A stretch of DNA of 10,160 bases. It comes from Dehalococcoidia bacterium (GTDB lineage: Bacteria > Chloroflexota > Dehalococcoidia > GIF9 > AB-539-J10). The position numbers and the translations under genes were made by a program. The notes under the pieces are model-generated. The model was not told the origin of the DNA, did not search any database, and saw only the letters and a program-made list of their open reading frames with translations. The first letter of the stretch is position 1. The number at the start of each line of letters is the position of its first letter. Of this stretch, positions 1 through 6,748 are shown piece by piece. The DNA lies in contig SOJB01000093.1 in the NCBI GenBank assembly GCA_004376695.1, forward strand, positions 1 to 10,160, read 5' to 3'.

Positions 1-488
1 ACCGTAACGGGGAAGTCTTCCACTTCCAGACAGCGAATAGCTTCAGCGCCAAGTTCCTCATAGGCTATCACCTCTGTCCCCTTGATGCTCTTGGAGATTA
101 TGGCCCCGGCACCCCCTATCGCCCCCAGGTAGACCGCCTTGTGCTTCACCATGGCATCTTTCACCGACTTTGACCGCGAACCTTTGCCAATCATTCCCTT
201 CAGTCCTTCCGCGATTAAGCGGGGAGCATAAGCGTCCATCCTGCCGCTGGTAGTAGGACCGGCAGAACCGATTACGCTCCCTGGCCTGGCAGGGCTAGGC
301 CCCATGTAGTATATGGTTGCCCCCTTGATATCGAAAGGCAGAGGCTTCCCTTGGTCTAGAGCTTCGCCCATCCTTTTATGAGCGGCATCGCGGGCAACGT
401 AGATGATCCCGGTAAGCAGGAGGTTGTCCCCGGCCTTAAGGTTTTTCAGGATTTCGTCAGTTAAAGGTAGCGCGATTCTCTTAGACAT
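1..488 (-). CDS. Class I fumarate hydratase, beta subunit (C-terminal domain type), partial
   Basis: This is the beta half of a two-subunit iron-sulfur fumarase (fumarate + water <-> malate), the partner of the alpha subunit at 4366-5211. About 162 residues are visible, and the C-terminus (probably some 20 residues) lies beyond base 1. Family hallmarks are visible: an N-terminal LPLTDEILKNLKAGD stretch, TGIIYVARDAAHKRM, then the YYMGPSPARPG and SAGPTTSGRMD motifs that help form the substrate pocket, and the Gly-rich GAIGGAGA. I place the start at ATG 488. An in-frame ATG at 497 is the alternative and has a modest AAGGA about 10 bases upstream, so the choice is uncertain. It is last of the genes seen and starts about 40-50 bases after the flavoprotein stop. 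It is separated from its alpha partner by the four fumarate reductase genes, which is unusual because the two fumarase halves are normally adjacent or fused. Confidence 0.9.
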   Translation of the reverse strand, partial: MSKRIALPLTDEILKNLKAGDNLLLTGIIYVARDAAHKRMGEALDQGKPLPFDIKGATIYYMGPSPARPGSVIGSAGPTTSGRMDAYAPRLIAEGLKGMIGKGSRSKSVKDAMVKHKAVYLGAIGGAGAIISKSIKGTEVIAYEELGAEAIRCLEVEDFPVT

Positions 489-537
489 AGCTCTCATTTT
501 GTGCTTATCCTTTGCTTCTTCATTTCCAGCCTCGTTT

Positions 538-2211
538 CTACCTCAGAGTCCCCAAATAGCTTACCGTAAGCTGTCTCTTCTTCACCTCGGGACTGGTGTA
601 ATCTGGAAGGAGCATCGGGGCTACTCTATCGGTCACAATCCGTGCCTCTTCAAGCTCTTTGTGATATCTCCTTACGTGATCCAGAGTTAGCTTTCCCTCC
701 TTTGCCTTTTCCCGCGCGAATACAGCAGCATTCCTTCCCGCAGTCCTGCCGAAGACGACAAGGTCCATAAGGGAATTGCCCATCAACCTGTTTTCTCCGT
801 GAAGCCCCCCGGTCACCTCTCCAGCGACATAAAGCCCGGGCACGGCCGTTTCGCATTCGACATTATTCTTAAGTCCTCCGTTCTGATAATGGAGCGTGGG
901 GTAGACCAGCATGGGTGCCCTCGAGATATCAATCCCCAAGCGGTCATACACCTTCCATTTCCCCACAAAGGCTGTTCTCACCCTTCCTTTTCCAACCAGT
1001 ATGTCGATTACAGGAGAGTCAAGCCATACTCCCACCTTCCCGGTAGGAGTGGGAACACCATTGCCATCCAGGCATTCCTTGATGAACCTGGCTGATTCAA
1101 CGTCTCTGGGTTCGCGTTCGTTGACAAATTTCTCCCCGTGGATATTCACGACATCCGCCCCCTCTGCCCTAAACCTTTCGGTAATAAGCCATCCCTCTAT
1201 CTGCTCCGGGGAAACAACGCCTGTGGGGTGATACTGAACGGTGTGCATGAAAGCCAGAGGGATGCCCGCCCTATAGCCCATGACTACGCCATCTGCGGTG
1301 GCACCATAATGATTAGTGGTCATAAAACCCTGAACGTGGAGCCTCCCAGCGCCACCCGTGGCCAAAATCACTGCCCTGGCTCTGGCTATGAAATACTCTT
1401 CAGTTTCCATATTGTAGAGCAAGGCTCCTGCGCAGCGCCCATGCTCGTTGAGGATAAGTTCCACCGCAGGCGTAAATTCCAGAACCTTGATATTCTGCCT
1501 GTTGCGAGCTTCATCGCGGACAGTGCGCATGATCTCCATTCCGCTGAGGTCCGCGCAGTAGTGCATCCTTTTTCTGCAAGTTCCCCCACCATGCATAGCC
1601 TCCAGCCTTCCATCGGGAAACTTGGAGAACATAACTCCAAGGCTTTCCAGCCACCGGAGAGCATCGGGCGCTTGCGTAACGAAGGCAGCCACAATGTTAG
1701 GGTCACTTTTGAAACGTCCTCCTCCCATCACATCCAGGTAGTGATAGTAAGGAGAATCCTTCTCTACTTTTGTGGCAGCCTGGATCCCCCCCTCAGCCAT
1801 CATGGTATTAGCGTCACCATGTCGAAGCTTTGTGACCATGAGAACCCGGGCATCATTCTCCTCGGCGATAAGGGCAGCTATAGTGGCAGCCCCACCACCA
1901 CCAATAACCAGGACATCAGTTTCATAGTCGGCCCTCGTGAGGTCCACTTTATCGGGATCGACTCTGCTCTTAGCTTCCAACAGGTCGACGAATTCGCGGG
2001 CTATTCGATAACCCTTGTTTGGGCCAACCTCTATCTCTCTTCGGCCCTCTTCCTTATGGTCAGGGTGATATTTCAATATCTCCCGTCTTTCTTCCAGAGA
2101 CATGAAGGGAAATTCCTCCCCCCTGCTTCTCTTCTGCACCCGAACAGGTCTGGTCTCTTCTACCTTCTTAATATATGGCTCGAAGAAATCTGGGTATCCT
2201 AAGTAACTCAT
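538..2211 (-). CDS. Fumarate reductase/succinate dehydrogenase flavoprotein subunit, probable non-covalent FAD type
   Basis: This 557-residue FAD protein interconverts fumarate and succinate. The FAD-binding Rossmann motif VLVIGGGGAAT is at residues 100-110. Catalytic signatures of the SdhA/FrdA family are present: QYHPTG (326-331), TERFRAEG (344-351, whose second Arg corresponds to the proton-shuttling Arg), LHYQNGG (440-446) and HGENRLMGNSL (471-481). In E. coli SdhA/FrdA the FAD is bound to His in a SHTV..A[EQ]GG motif. Here the aligned residue is Asn135 (NTMMAEGG), so FAD is probably bound non-covalently, as in thiol:fumarate reductase and L-aspartate oxidase. About 95 charged residues precede the Rossmann fold, longer than in textbook SdhA, while the C-terminal domain is short. 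There is no Tat signal. ATG 2211 has GGAGG four bases upstream. The gene lies 12 bases after the iron-sulfur subunit gene and closes a block with HdrC- and HdrB-like genes. Direction in vivo (reductase or dehydrogenase) is not decidable from sequence. Confidence 0.92.
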   Translation of the reverse strand: MSYLGYPDFFEPYIKKVEETRPVRVQKRSRGEEFPFMSLEERREILKYHPDHKEEGRREIEVGPNKGYRIAREFVDLLEAKSRVDPDKVDLTRADYETDVLVIGGGGAATIAALIAEENDARVLMVTKLRHGDANTMMAEGGIQAATKVEKDSPYYHYLDVMGGGRFKSDPNIVAAFVTQAPDALRWLESLGVMFSKFPDGRLEAMHGGGTCRKRMHYCADLSGMEIMRTVRDEARNRQNIKVLEFTPAVELILNEHGRCAGALLYNMETEEYFIARARAVILATGGAGRLHVQGFMTTNHYGATADGVVMGYRAGIPLAFMHTVQYHPTGVVSPEQIEGWLITERFRAEGADVVNIHGEKFVNEREPRDVESARFIKECLDGNGVPTPTGKVGVWLDSPVIDILVGKGRVRTAFVGKWKVYDRLGIDISRAPMLVYPTLHYQNGGLKNNVECETAVPGLYVAGEVTGGLHGENRLMGNSLMDLVVFGRTAGRNAAVFAREKAKEGKLTLDHVRRYHKELEEARIVTDRVAPMLLPDYTSPEVKKRQLTVSYLGTLR

Positions 2212-2223
2212 CTGGCCTCCTGA

Positions 2224-3009
2224 CTACAGATATGTCTTATCCTTCGGCCTCCAATCCTCCCCGGCTATTACTGGCTCTCCTTCCCGCTTCTGATATAGCT
2301 TTATGAGCTCTTCTTCGCTCATGTGCTTCAATTTCCCTAGAATGTCCTCGTACCTTCCCTCGGCAATTACCTTTATCATCTCGGCTAAGTGTTCCGCCCT
2401 GGGAATAATACGGGCCCCGCAAATCCTTCGTGCAAGCTGGAACATATGATATTGAACCAATTCCCCAAAGCAGCGGCTGGTACATAACCCGCACTGGATA
2501 CACTCAAAGCCAAGTTGTGCAGCCTCGGTGATATTCCCTTGCTTTAAAGCTGATACCGCGTCCATGACCTCTATCCCCTGGGGGCAGGCTTTCGTGCAAG
2601 CATTGCAGGCGACACAGCGGAATAGCTCAGGATACAGTCTGAAAACCTCTTCAGGAGCAGAGGTCAGATCAGCGAATTCATACCGGGCTCGATTTGCCGG
2701 GAAAAAGGGTATTTGGGCTATATGCATATCAGGCTCGATTGTCTTCTGGCAGGCAAGTGCTACCTGTAATCTATAATCGCCAGGCCTGCGATACACCGTG
2801 CCGCAGGCACCGCAGGTGCCCCCCCGGCATCCACAACCCCGAATGAACTTATAGCCAGCATATTCCATAGCCTTCATGAGAGTGAGCCCTTCGGGAACCT
2901 CGTAGCGCTTTCCCATGACATGTACAGGAATCAACTTAGCTTTGGATGCTTCTCTTTCTTCCTTAACCATCGTTTCTGCTGGATTCTTGTTCTTCTTTCT
3001 GACGCTCAT
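2224..3009 (-). CDS. Fumarate reductase/succinate dehydrogenase iron-sulfur subunit (2Fe-2S plus two 4Fe-4S motifs)
   Basis: This 261-residue electron-transfer subunit partners the flavoprotein. A plant-type [2Fe-2S] domain fills roughly residues 26-105, with candidate ligands Cys61, Cys66, Cys69 and Cys87 in the GCGCRGGTCGACG region (Cys59 is an extra nearby cysteine). A helical ferredoxin domain follows, with CVACNACTKACP (Cys132, 135, 138, 142) and CIQCGLCTSRC (Cys170, 173, 176, 180). Ordinary SdhB/FrdB carries [4Fe-4S] plus [3Fe-4S] with a C-x5-C-x3-CP last motif. Here both motifs are full C-x2-C-x2-C-x3-C, more like HdrC or GlpC, which predicts two [4Fe-4S] clusters. The first 25 residues are Lys/Glu-rich and probably disordered. 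The C-terminal 60 residues are charged and helical. ATG 3009 has GGAGG six bases upstream. It lies 32 bases after the HdrB-like gene and 12 before the flavoprotein gene. No transmembrane segment is seen. Confidence 0.9.
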   Translation of the reverse strand: MSVRKKNKNPAETMVKEEREASKAKLIPVHVMGKRYEVPEGLTLMKAMEYAGYKFIRGCGCRGGTCGACGTVYRRPGDYRLQVALACQKTIEPDMHIAQIPFFPANRARYEFADLTSAPEEVFRLYPELFRCVACNACTKACPQGIEVMDAVSALKQGNITEAAQLGFECIQCGLCTSRCFGELVQYHMFQLARRICGARIIPRAEHLAEMIKVIAEGRYEDILGKLKHMSEEELIKLYQKREGEPVIAGEDWRPKDKTYL

Positions 3010-3041
3010 CCTTTACCTCCAGTTGGCTGGAAATTTCCTCC

Positions 3042-3920
3042 TCAAGGAAGCAAGTTCTTCTCCCGCAGAAGTGATTCCGGGCTACCGTGATTCAGCTCAA
3101 AATGACACCCTTGGGGATCGAGCCCCAAGGCAAGAGCCAGAAGTTGAGTGAAATAGAACAACGGCATTCCCCTGAATCCGTCATGCTTTTTCACCAATTC
3201 CTTCTGTCCCTGACCCAAATTATAATCACACAAGGGGCAGGTGAGAACCAGAGCCTCTGCCCCATGACTCAATGCCGAGCTTAAGATATCCCAGGCATAT
3301 CCAGAAGTATTATCCGGATTGCTTATTATCTGATAAGACCCACAACACCTGGTAGACTCGGGAAAGTCCACAGGAGTAGCTCCTAGAGCTTCGAGGAACT
3401 TGTGTAAGATGGTGGGGTTCTCCACACTGTCTATAGCTATTTCTCTGGGGCGAAGCAGGGCACATCCATAATAGGGGGCTAGCTTCAAGTTCCGAAGAGG
3501 GAGTTTTATCTTCTGTCCAAGAGCTTCCCATCCTATTTCGTCTCGCAATACTTCCAGAAGATGAAGTACTTTTACCTCCCCACCATAATCTACCTCCTCA
3601 TCCATAAACATGTTAAGAGTGTTTCTCTTTTCCGCATCCTCCTTCATCAAGAGGTTAGCCCTCTTCAAAGTATTGAGACAGAAAGAACACAAAGTGACCA
3701 CCTCATTCTTTCCCTGTTCCTTCACACGAATAAGATTGCGAACAGGAGCCACCTGGTGGATCAAATCATCATCAGCTAAAGAATAGACAGCGCCACAGCA
3801 GTTCCACTTGCGAATCTCCTCCAATTCAAATCCCAAAACGTCCAGCGAGGCAATAGCAGGCTCCTCCAAATTCCTGGCCTTCGTCTTTAAGGTACATCCA
3901 GGATAGTAAGCTAACCTCAT
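3042..3920 (-). CDS. HdrB-like protein with two CCG (cysteine-rich) domains
   Basis: This 292-residue protein resembles heterodisulfide reductase subunit B. It begins MRLAYYPGC and has two complete CCG modules: Cys9, Cys41-Cys42, Cys78, Cys81, then Cys153, Cys192-Cys193, Cys228, Cys231. In methanogen HdrB such motifs bind two unusual non-cubane [4Fe-4S] clusters that reduce a disulfide. The same domain occurs in the C-terminal half of thiol:fumarate reductase TfrB, in MfrE/SdhE of Campylobacter and Wolinella, and in GlpC-like proteins. Because the gene sits between HdrC-like and FrdB-like genes, I infer that it links the fumarate reductase to an electron carrier, either a thiol/disulfide, a quinone or a bifurcating partner; the sequence does not say which. 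There is no transmembrane helix, although the 'FYFTQLLALALGL' segment near residue 260 is mildly hydrophobic. It starts 12 bases after the HdrC-like gene, and its likely ribosome site overlaps that gene's stop. Confidence 0.9.
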   Translation of the reverse strand: MRLAYYPGCTLKTKARNLEEPAIASLDVLGFELEEIRKWNCCGAVYSLADDDLIHQVAPVRNLIRVKEQGKNEVVTLCSFCLNTLKRANLLMKEDAEKRNTLNMFMDEEVDYGGEVKVLHLLEVLRDEIGWEALGQKIKLPLRNLKLAPYYGCALLRPREIAIDSVENPTILHKFLEALGATPVDFPESTRCCGSYQIISNPDNTSGYAWDILSSALSHGAEALVLTCPLCDYNLGQGQKELVKKHDGFRGMPLFYFTQLLALALGLDPQGCHFELNHGSPESLLREKNLLP

Positions 3921-3932
3921 CCTTCTGTTTCT

Positions 3933-4340
3933 TCAGCCGGAAAACTTCCTCAAGCCGCTAACCATAGCTATTTGAGGAAGCTCGCCGCGTTCTTCCACTG
4001 GAATTTCTTCGGGCCTTACGTAGTCAACTCCTTTCCTCAGGGTGAGAAGTCTTATTGCCTCCATCAGCCTAGAGAGGTCAAATCCCCTGGGGCAAGTGAC
4101 AGTACAGGCAAGGCAAGAGGCGCAAATCCAAACGGTTCTTGAATCGGCGATTTCCTCTTCCAGGCCTAGCCGTGCCAGTTCAATAATCTGGCGAGGCGAA
4201 AGATCCATATTCGAAGCCATGGGGCAATTCCCGGAACACATGCCGCATTGGTAACATAGCTGAAGGGTCTCTCCGCTGAGCTCCTTGATTTTCTTCACAA
4301 ACTCACTGCCTACCCTTCCGGGCGAAATACTCACAGACAT
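3933..4340 (-). CDS. HdrC-like protein with two 4Fe-4S clusters
   Basis: This 135-residue iron-sulfur protein is of the heterodisulfide reductase C type. Two ferredoxin motifs are plain: CYQCGMCSGNCP (Cys29, 32, 35, 39) and CASCLACTVTCP (Cys73, 76, 79, 83). Helical spacers with the typical SPRQIIELARLG and PRGFDLSRLMEAIR follow the motifs. In Hdr complexes this subunit relays electrons between the flavin subunit HdrA and HdrB. No HdrA is visible in this window, so the electron source or sink must be encoded elsewhere or be a different partner. The listed start is ATG 4340. AAGGA lies directly against that ATG, which is too close, whereas it sits seven bases before an in-frame GTG at 4334 (codon 3). 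Translation may therefore start at 4334. The gene begins 25 bases after fumarase alpha and heads the fumarate reductase block. Confidence 0.9.
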   Translation of the reverse strand: MSVSISPGRVGSEFVKKIKELSGETLQLCYQCGMCSGNCPMASNMDLSPRQIIELARLGLEEEIADSRTVWICASCLACTVTCPRGFDLSRLMEAIRLLTLRKGVDYVRPEEIPVEERGELPQIAMVSGLRKFSG

Positions 4341-4346
4341 TTCCTT
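4332..4346 (-). promoter_or_regulatory. Ribosome binding site that favours a GTG start for the HdrC-like gene
   Basis: On the minus strand AAGGA (4346-4342) is followed by one base and then ATG (4340), or by seven bases and then GTG (4334). Spacing of five to nine bases is normal, so the GTG two codons downstream is the better-placed start. The effect on the protein is only two residues. Confidence 0.4.
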
Positions 4347-4365
4347 ATCACTCTATCTACTTTCT

Positions 4366-5211
4366 TTACAGGATTGCTTCCTCACGTCGAGCACACCAAC
4401 ACTGCATGTTGACTGCTACAGGCATGCTGGCAATATGGCAAGGGAAGGTTTCGACGTGAACTGCTAAGGCGGTGACTGTGCCACCATAGCCCATGGCACC
4501 GATGCCCAGATTGTTGACTTTTTCCAGAATTTCCCTCTCCAAATCAGCAACTTCAGGGTCAGGGCTCGGCTCACCAACCTTGCGTAACAGCGCCTTCTTG
4601 GCTATAAACATGGTCTTGTCCGTCGTACCGCCGATGCCGACACCAAGTATAACCGGCGGGCAGGGATTACTACCAGCCTCGTCAACAAGGTTGACGACGA
4701 AATCTATGACTCCCCGACGTCCTTTCGCTGGCGTTAGAACGGTCAGGCGAGAACAATTCTCTGAGCCACCTCCTTTGGGCAAGACGCTGATTGTCAGCCT
4801 GTCTCCGGAAACTATGTCAGTATGAATCATGGCTGGTGTGTTATCTTTGGTGTTTACCCTGGCGAAACAAGGCTGACTAGCTATGGATTTGCGCAAATAA
4901 CCTTTGTCATACGCCTGGCGCACTCCGTCGTTGACTGCTGCGTAAAGGTCTCCACCGATTATGTGTACTTCCTGGCCTAGCTCCAGCATGACTACAGCAG
5001 CACCAGTGTCCTGGCAAAGAGGGATTTGTTCCTTGCCTGCAATCGTCACATTCTCCAAAATTCTACCCACCACATCACGACAAACAGGGGATTTCTCCTT
5101 TTCCCTTGCTTGCTTCAGAGCAGTTATCACATCCGAGTGTAGATAATGGCAGGAATGTTCAAATAGACGAGCTACGGTATTTGTTACGTCACCAGCCTGA
5201 ATTTCTCTCAT
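4366..5211 (-). CDS. Class I fumarate hydratase, alpha subunit (N-terminal domain type)
   Basis: This is the alpha half of the two-subunit, oxygen-sensitive [4Fe-4S] fumarase that hydrates fumarate to malate (or the reverse). From the start at 5211 it has 281 residues, the usual family length. Visible signatures are IPLCQDTG (Cys66), LPKGGGSENC (residues 144-153), GSNPCPPVILGVGIGG (Cys184) and VNMQCWCARREEAI near the end (Cys271). Cys66, Cys184 and Cys271 are the likely cluster ligands by comparison with the family. The frame stays open upstream to a GTG at 5286 (with an ATG at 5280), adding 25 residues with no family resemblance. I prefer 5211 because MREIQAGDVTNTVARLF matches how these proteins normally begin, but neither start has a strong ribosome site (GGGTG close to 5211, GGGGG about 11 bases before 5286). 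Its beta partner lies at the far left end of the window. Confidence 0.93.
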   Translation of the reverse strand: MREIQAGDVTNTVARLFEHSCHYLHSDVITALKQAREKEKSPVCRDVVGRILENVTIAGKEQIPLCQDTGAAVVMLELGQEVHIIGGDLYAAVNDGVRQAYDKGYLRKSIASQPCFARVNTKDNTPAMIHTDIVSGDRLTISVLPKGGGSENCSRLTVLTPAKGRRGVIDFVVNLVDEAGSNPCPPVILGVGIGGTTDKTMFIAKKALLRKVGEPSPDPEVADLEREILEKVNNLGIGAMGYGGTVTALAVHVETFPCHIASMPVAVNMQCWCARREEAIL

Positions 5212-5304
5212 TGCACCCAACATCGTCGGTATATACGAAGCTTCGCCCAAGCCGGAATCGCGCTCAACGAAGGGAGCCATATACACCGCGTTATAGGACC
5301 CCCA

Positions 5305-5724
5305 CTACTCCAATAGTCGCTCGATAATCTCTGCCGTATCTCTAACAAGCTTTTGACAAACATTTCTTGCAGTCTTCATTCCTTCAGGAGTACTTATGGC
5401 ACCACCAATTAACTCCCTGCATATAACGGATCCATTGCGAGACTCGAACTCGGCAACAGATTCCCTGACGAGACTATAAGCCTTCTCTCCTGTTTGATTA
5501 TCTTCGGCTTTCGTTTTCCCATATTTGAGCCCTACCACCATAAACGCACCGATTACTGCTCCACAAGTTTCGCCCATCCGCCCCATGCCACCTCCAAAAG
5601 CTCCAGAAACCCTGAAGGCGATTTCGCGATCTAGACCTGATTCTGTGCCATAACCAGGAAACACTGCCTGAGAACAACTGAAGCCTTCCTTCAAACAAGA
5701 AGCGGCGTCTTCAACTCTGTGCAT
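5305..5724 (-). CDS. C_GCAxxG_C_C family putative redox-active protein
   Basis: This 139-residue protein belongs to the C_GCAxxG_C_C family, a group of small proteins with a conserved cysteine pattern and no settled biochemical role, common in anaerobes. The cysteines are Cys10 and Cys17 (in GFSCSQAV), Cys54 (in the GGGMGRMGETCGAVIGA block, residues 44-60), Cys102 and Cys123. This matches the family layout, and metal or redox function is suspected from the motif. There is no signal peptide. The segment AVIGAFMVVGL is hydrophobic but is a family core element rather than a membrane anchor. The start is ATG 5724. The nearest ribosome-like site, AGGAG, lies some 13 bases upstream, which is rather far. 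The gene sits between malate dehydrogenase (41 bases upstream) and fumarase alpha, which suggests an accessory role for that segment, perhaps redox or cluster related. This is inference only. Confidence 0.85.
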   Translation of the reverse strand: MHRVEDAASCLKEGFSCSQAVFPGYGTESGLDREIAFRVSGAFGGGMGRMGETCGAVIGAFMVVGLKYGKTKAEDNQTGEKAYSLVRESVAEFESRNGSVICRELIGGAISTPEGMKTARNVCQKLVRDTAEIIERLLE

Positions 5725-5765
5725 GGCAAACTGCCAGCTCCTAAGTAAGTGTTATACAACACTCA

Positions 5766-6692
5766 TCATAATCCCATGATCTTGATCAGTTCCAGCACTG
5801 CATTTGCTGATTTCTTCAATGCGGCATCTTCCTCAGGAGTCAATTTGATCTCGACTATCTGCTCAATGGCGTTCTTGCCCAATTTGACAGGAACCCCTAC
5901 AACAACCCCATTGATGCCATATTCTCCCTCCAGATAGGCAGCGCACGGCAATATCTCCTTTCTGTCGAGAATTATGGCATCCACCATTTGAGCTGTGGCT
6001 GCCGCCGGAGCATAGAAAGCACTACCAGTCTTGAGCAAGCTCACTATTTCACCTCCACCCTTAACTGTGCGCTCCACCAGACCATCAATCTTCTCTTCAG
6101 GCAGAAGTTCGCTAATAGCAATGCCGCCGACTGTACAAAGTCTGGTGACTGGCACCATAGCATCACCATGTCCACCCAGAACGCAGGTGGATACGTTCTT
6201 CACCGAGACATCAAGCTCCTGCGCAATGAAAGTTCGAAACCTGGCGCTGTCGAGGATGCCTGATTGCCCAAGTACCCTATTCCGGGGGAACTTGCTTATA
6301 TGGAGAGCCAACTGGGTCATGGCATCCAAAGGATTGGCCACCACGATGATTATGCAGTTAGGTGAATACCGGACAACTCCCTCGGTTACTTCCCGGACGA
6401 TTTTCATGTTGGTGAGCACCAGATCGTCCCGGCTCATTCCTGGTTTACGTGGTACACCCGATGTGATGACCACTATATCTGAATTGGCAGTTTCTTTGTA
6501 TTCATTAGTTCCGGTGATCTTGACGTCCGAATCGATTATGGGGGTGGCTTCCAGCATGTCGAGCCCTTTGCCCTGAGGAAGCCCTTCAATTACGTCCAGC
6601 AACACAATGTCTGCATAGCCCTTTTCGGCAATCCTGAAAGCGCAAGTTGCACCGACATTTCCCGCACCGATTATGGAGACTTTGCTTCGCAC
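5766..6692 (-). CDS. mdh: Malate dehydrogenase, NAD-dependent (LDH-like type)
   Basis: This 308-residue cytoplasmic enzyme interconverts malate and oxaloacetate with NAD(H). It opens with the Rossmann motif IIGAGNVGA (residues 7-15), and Asp33 at the end of strand 2 indicates NAD rather than NADP preference. The mobile loop reads GVPRKPGMSRDDL, with Arg82 and Arg88 binding the substrate carboxylates. Arg82 at the position where lactate dehydrogenases carry Gln marks it as malate-specific. Asp148 and Arg151 (ILDSARFR) and His175 (GGHGDAMVP) complete the catalytic set. The length is typical of the bacterial LDH-like MDH group. The start is GTG at 6692, supported by GGAGG eight bases upstream (6701-6705). 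The preceding gene ends 56 bases upstream. It supplies the step between the carboxyl-transfer enzymes on the right and fumarase on the left. Confidence 0.96.
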   Translation of the reverse strand: MRSKVSIIGAGNVGATCAFRIAEKGYADIVLLDVIEGLPQGKGLDMLEATPIIDSDVKITGTNEYKETANSDIVVITSGVPRKPGMSRDDLVLTNMKIVREVTEGVVRYSPNCIIIVVANPLDAMTQLALHISKFPRNRVLGQSGILDSARFRTFIAQELDVSVKNVSTCVLGGHGDAMVPVTRLCTVGGIAISELLPEEKIDGLVERTVKGGGEIVSLLKTGSAFYAPAAATAQMVDAIILDRKEILPCAAYLEGEYGINGVVVGVPVKLGKNAIEQIVEIKLTPEEDAALKKSANAVLELIKIMGL

Positions 6693-6748
6693 TACACTTA
6701 CCTCCTTGTTGATTCCTTTATCTTGCTCCCTTAAGCACTACGAGAGGT

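Noticed and set aside
1138..2202. Long plus-strand open frame of 354 codons opposite the flavoprotein gene
   Set aside because: It is antisense to a gene with clear catalytic motifs, its translation has no recognisable domain, and its composition looks like a mirror of the minus-strand codon pattern.
5305..5724. C_GCAxxG protein considered as a membrane protein because of its AVIGAFMVVGL stretch
   Set aside because: The hydrophobic run is short and coincides with the conserved Gly/Cys core of this soluble family.
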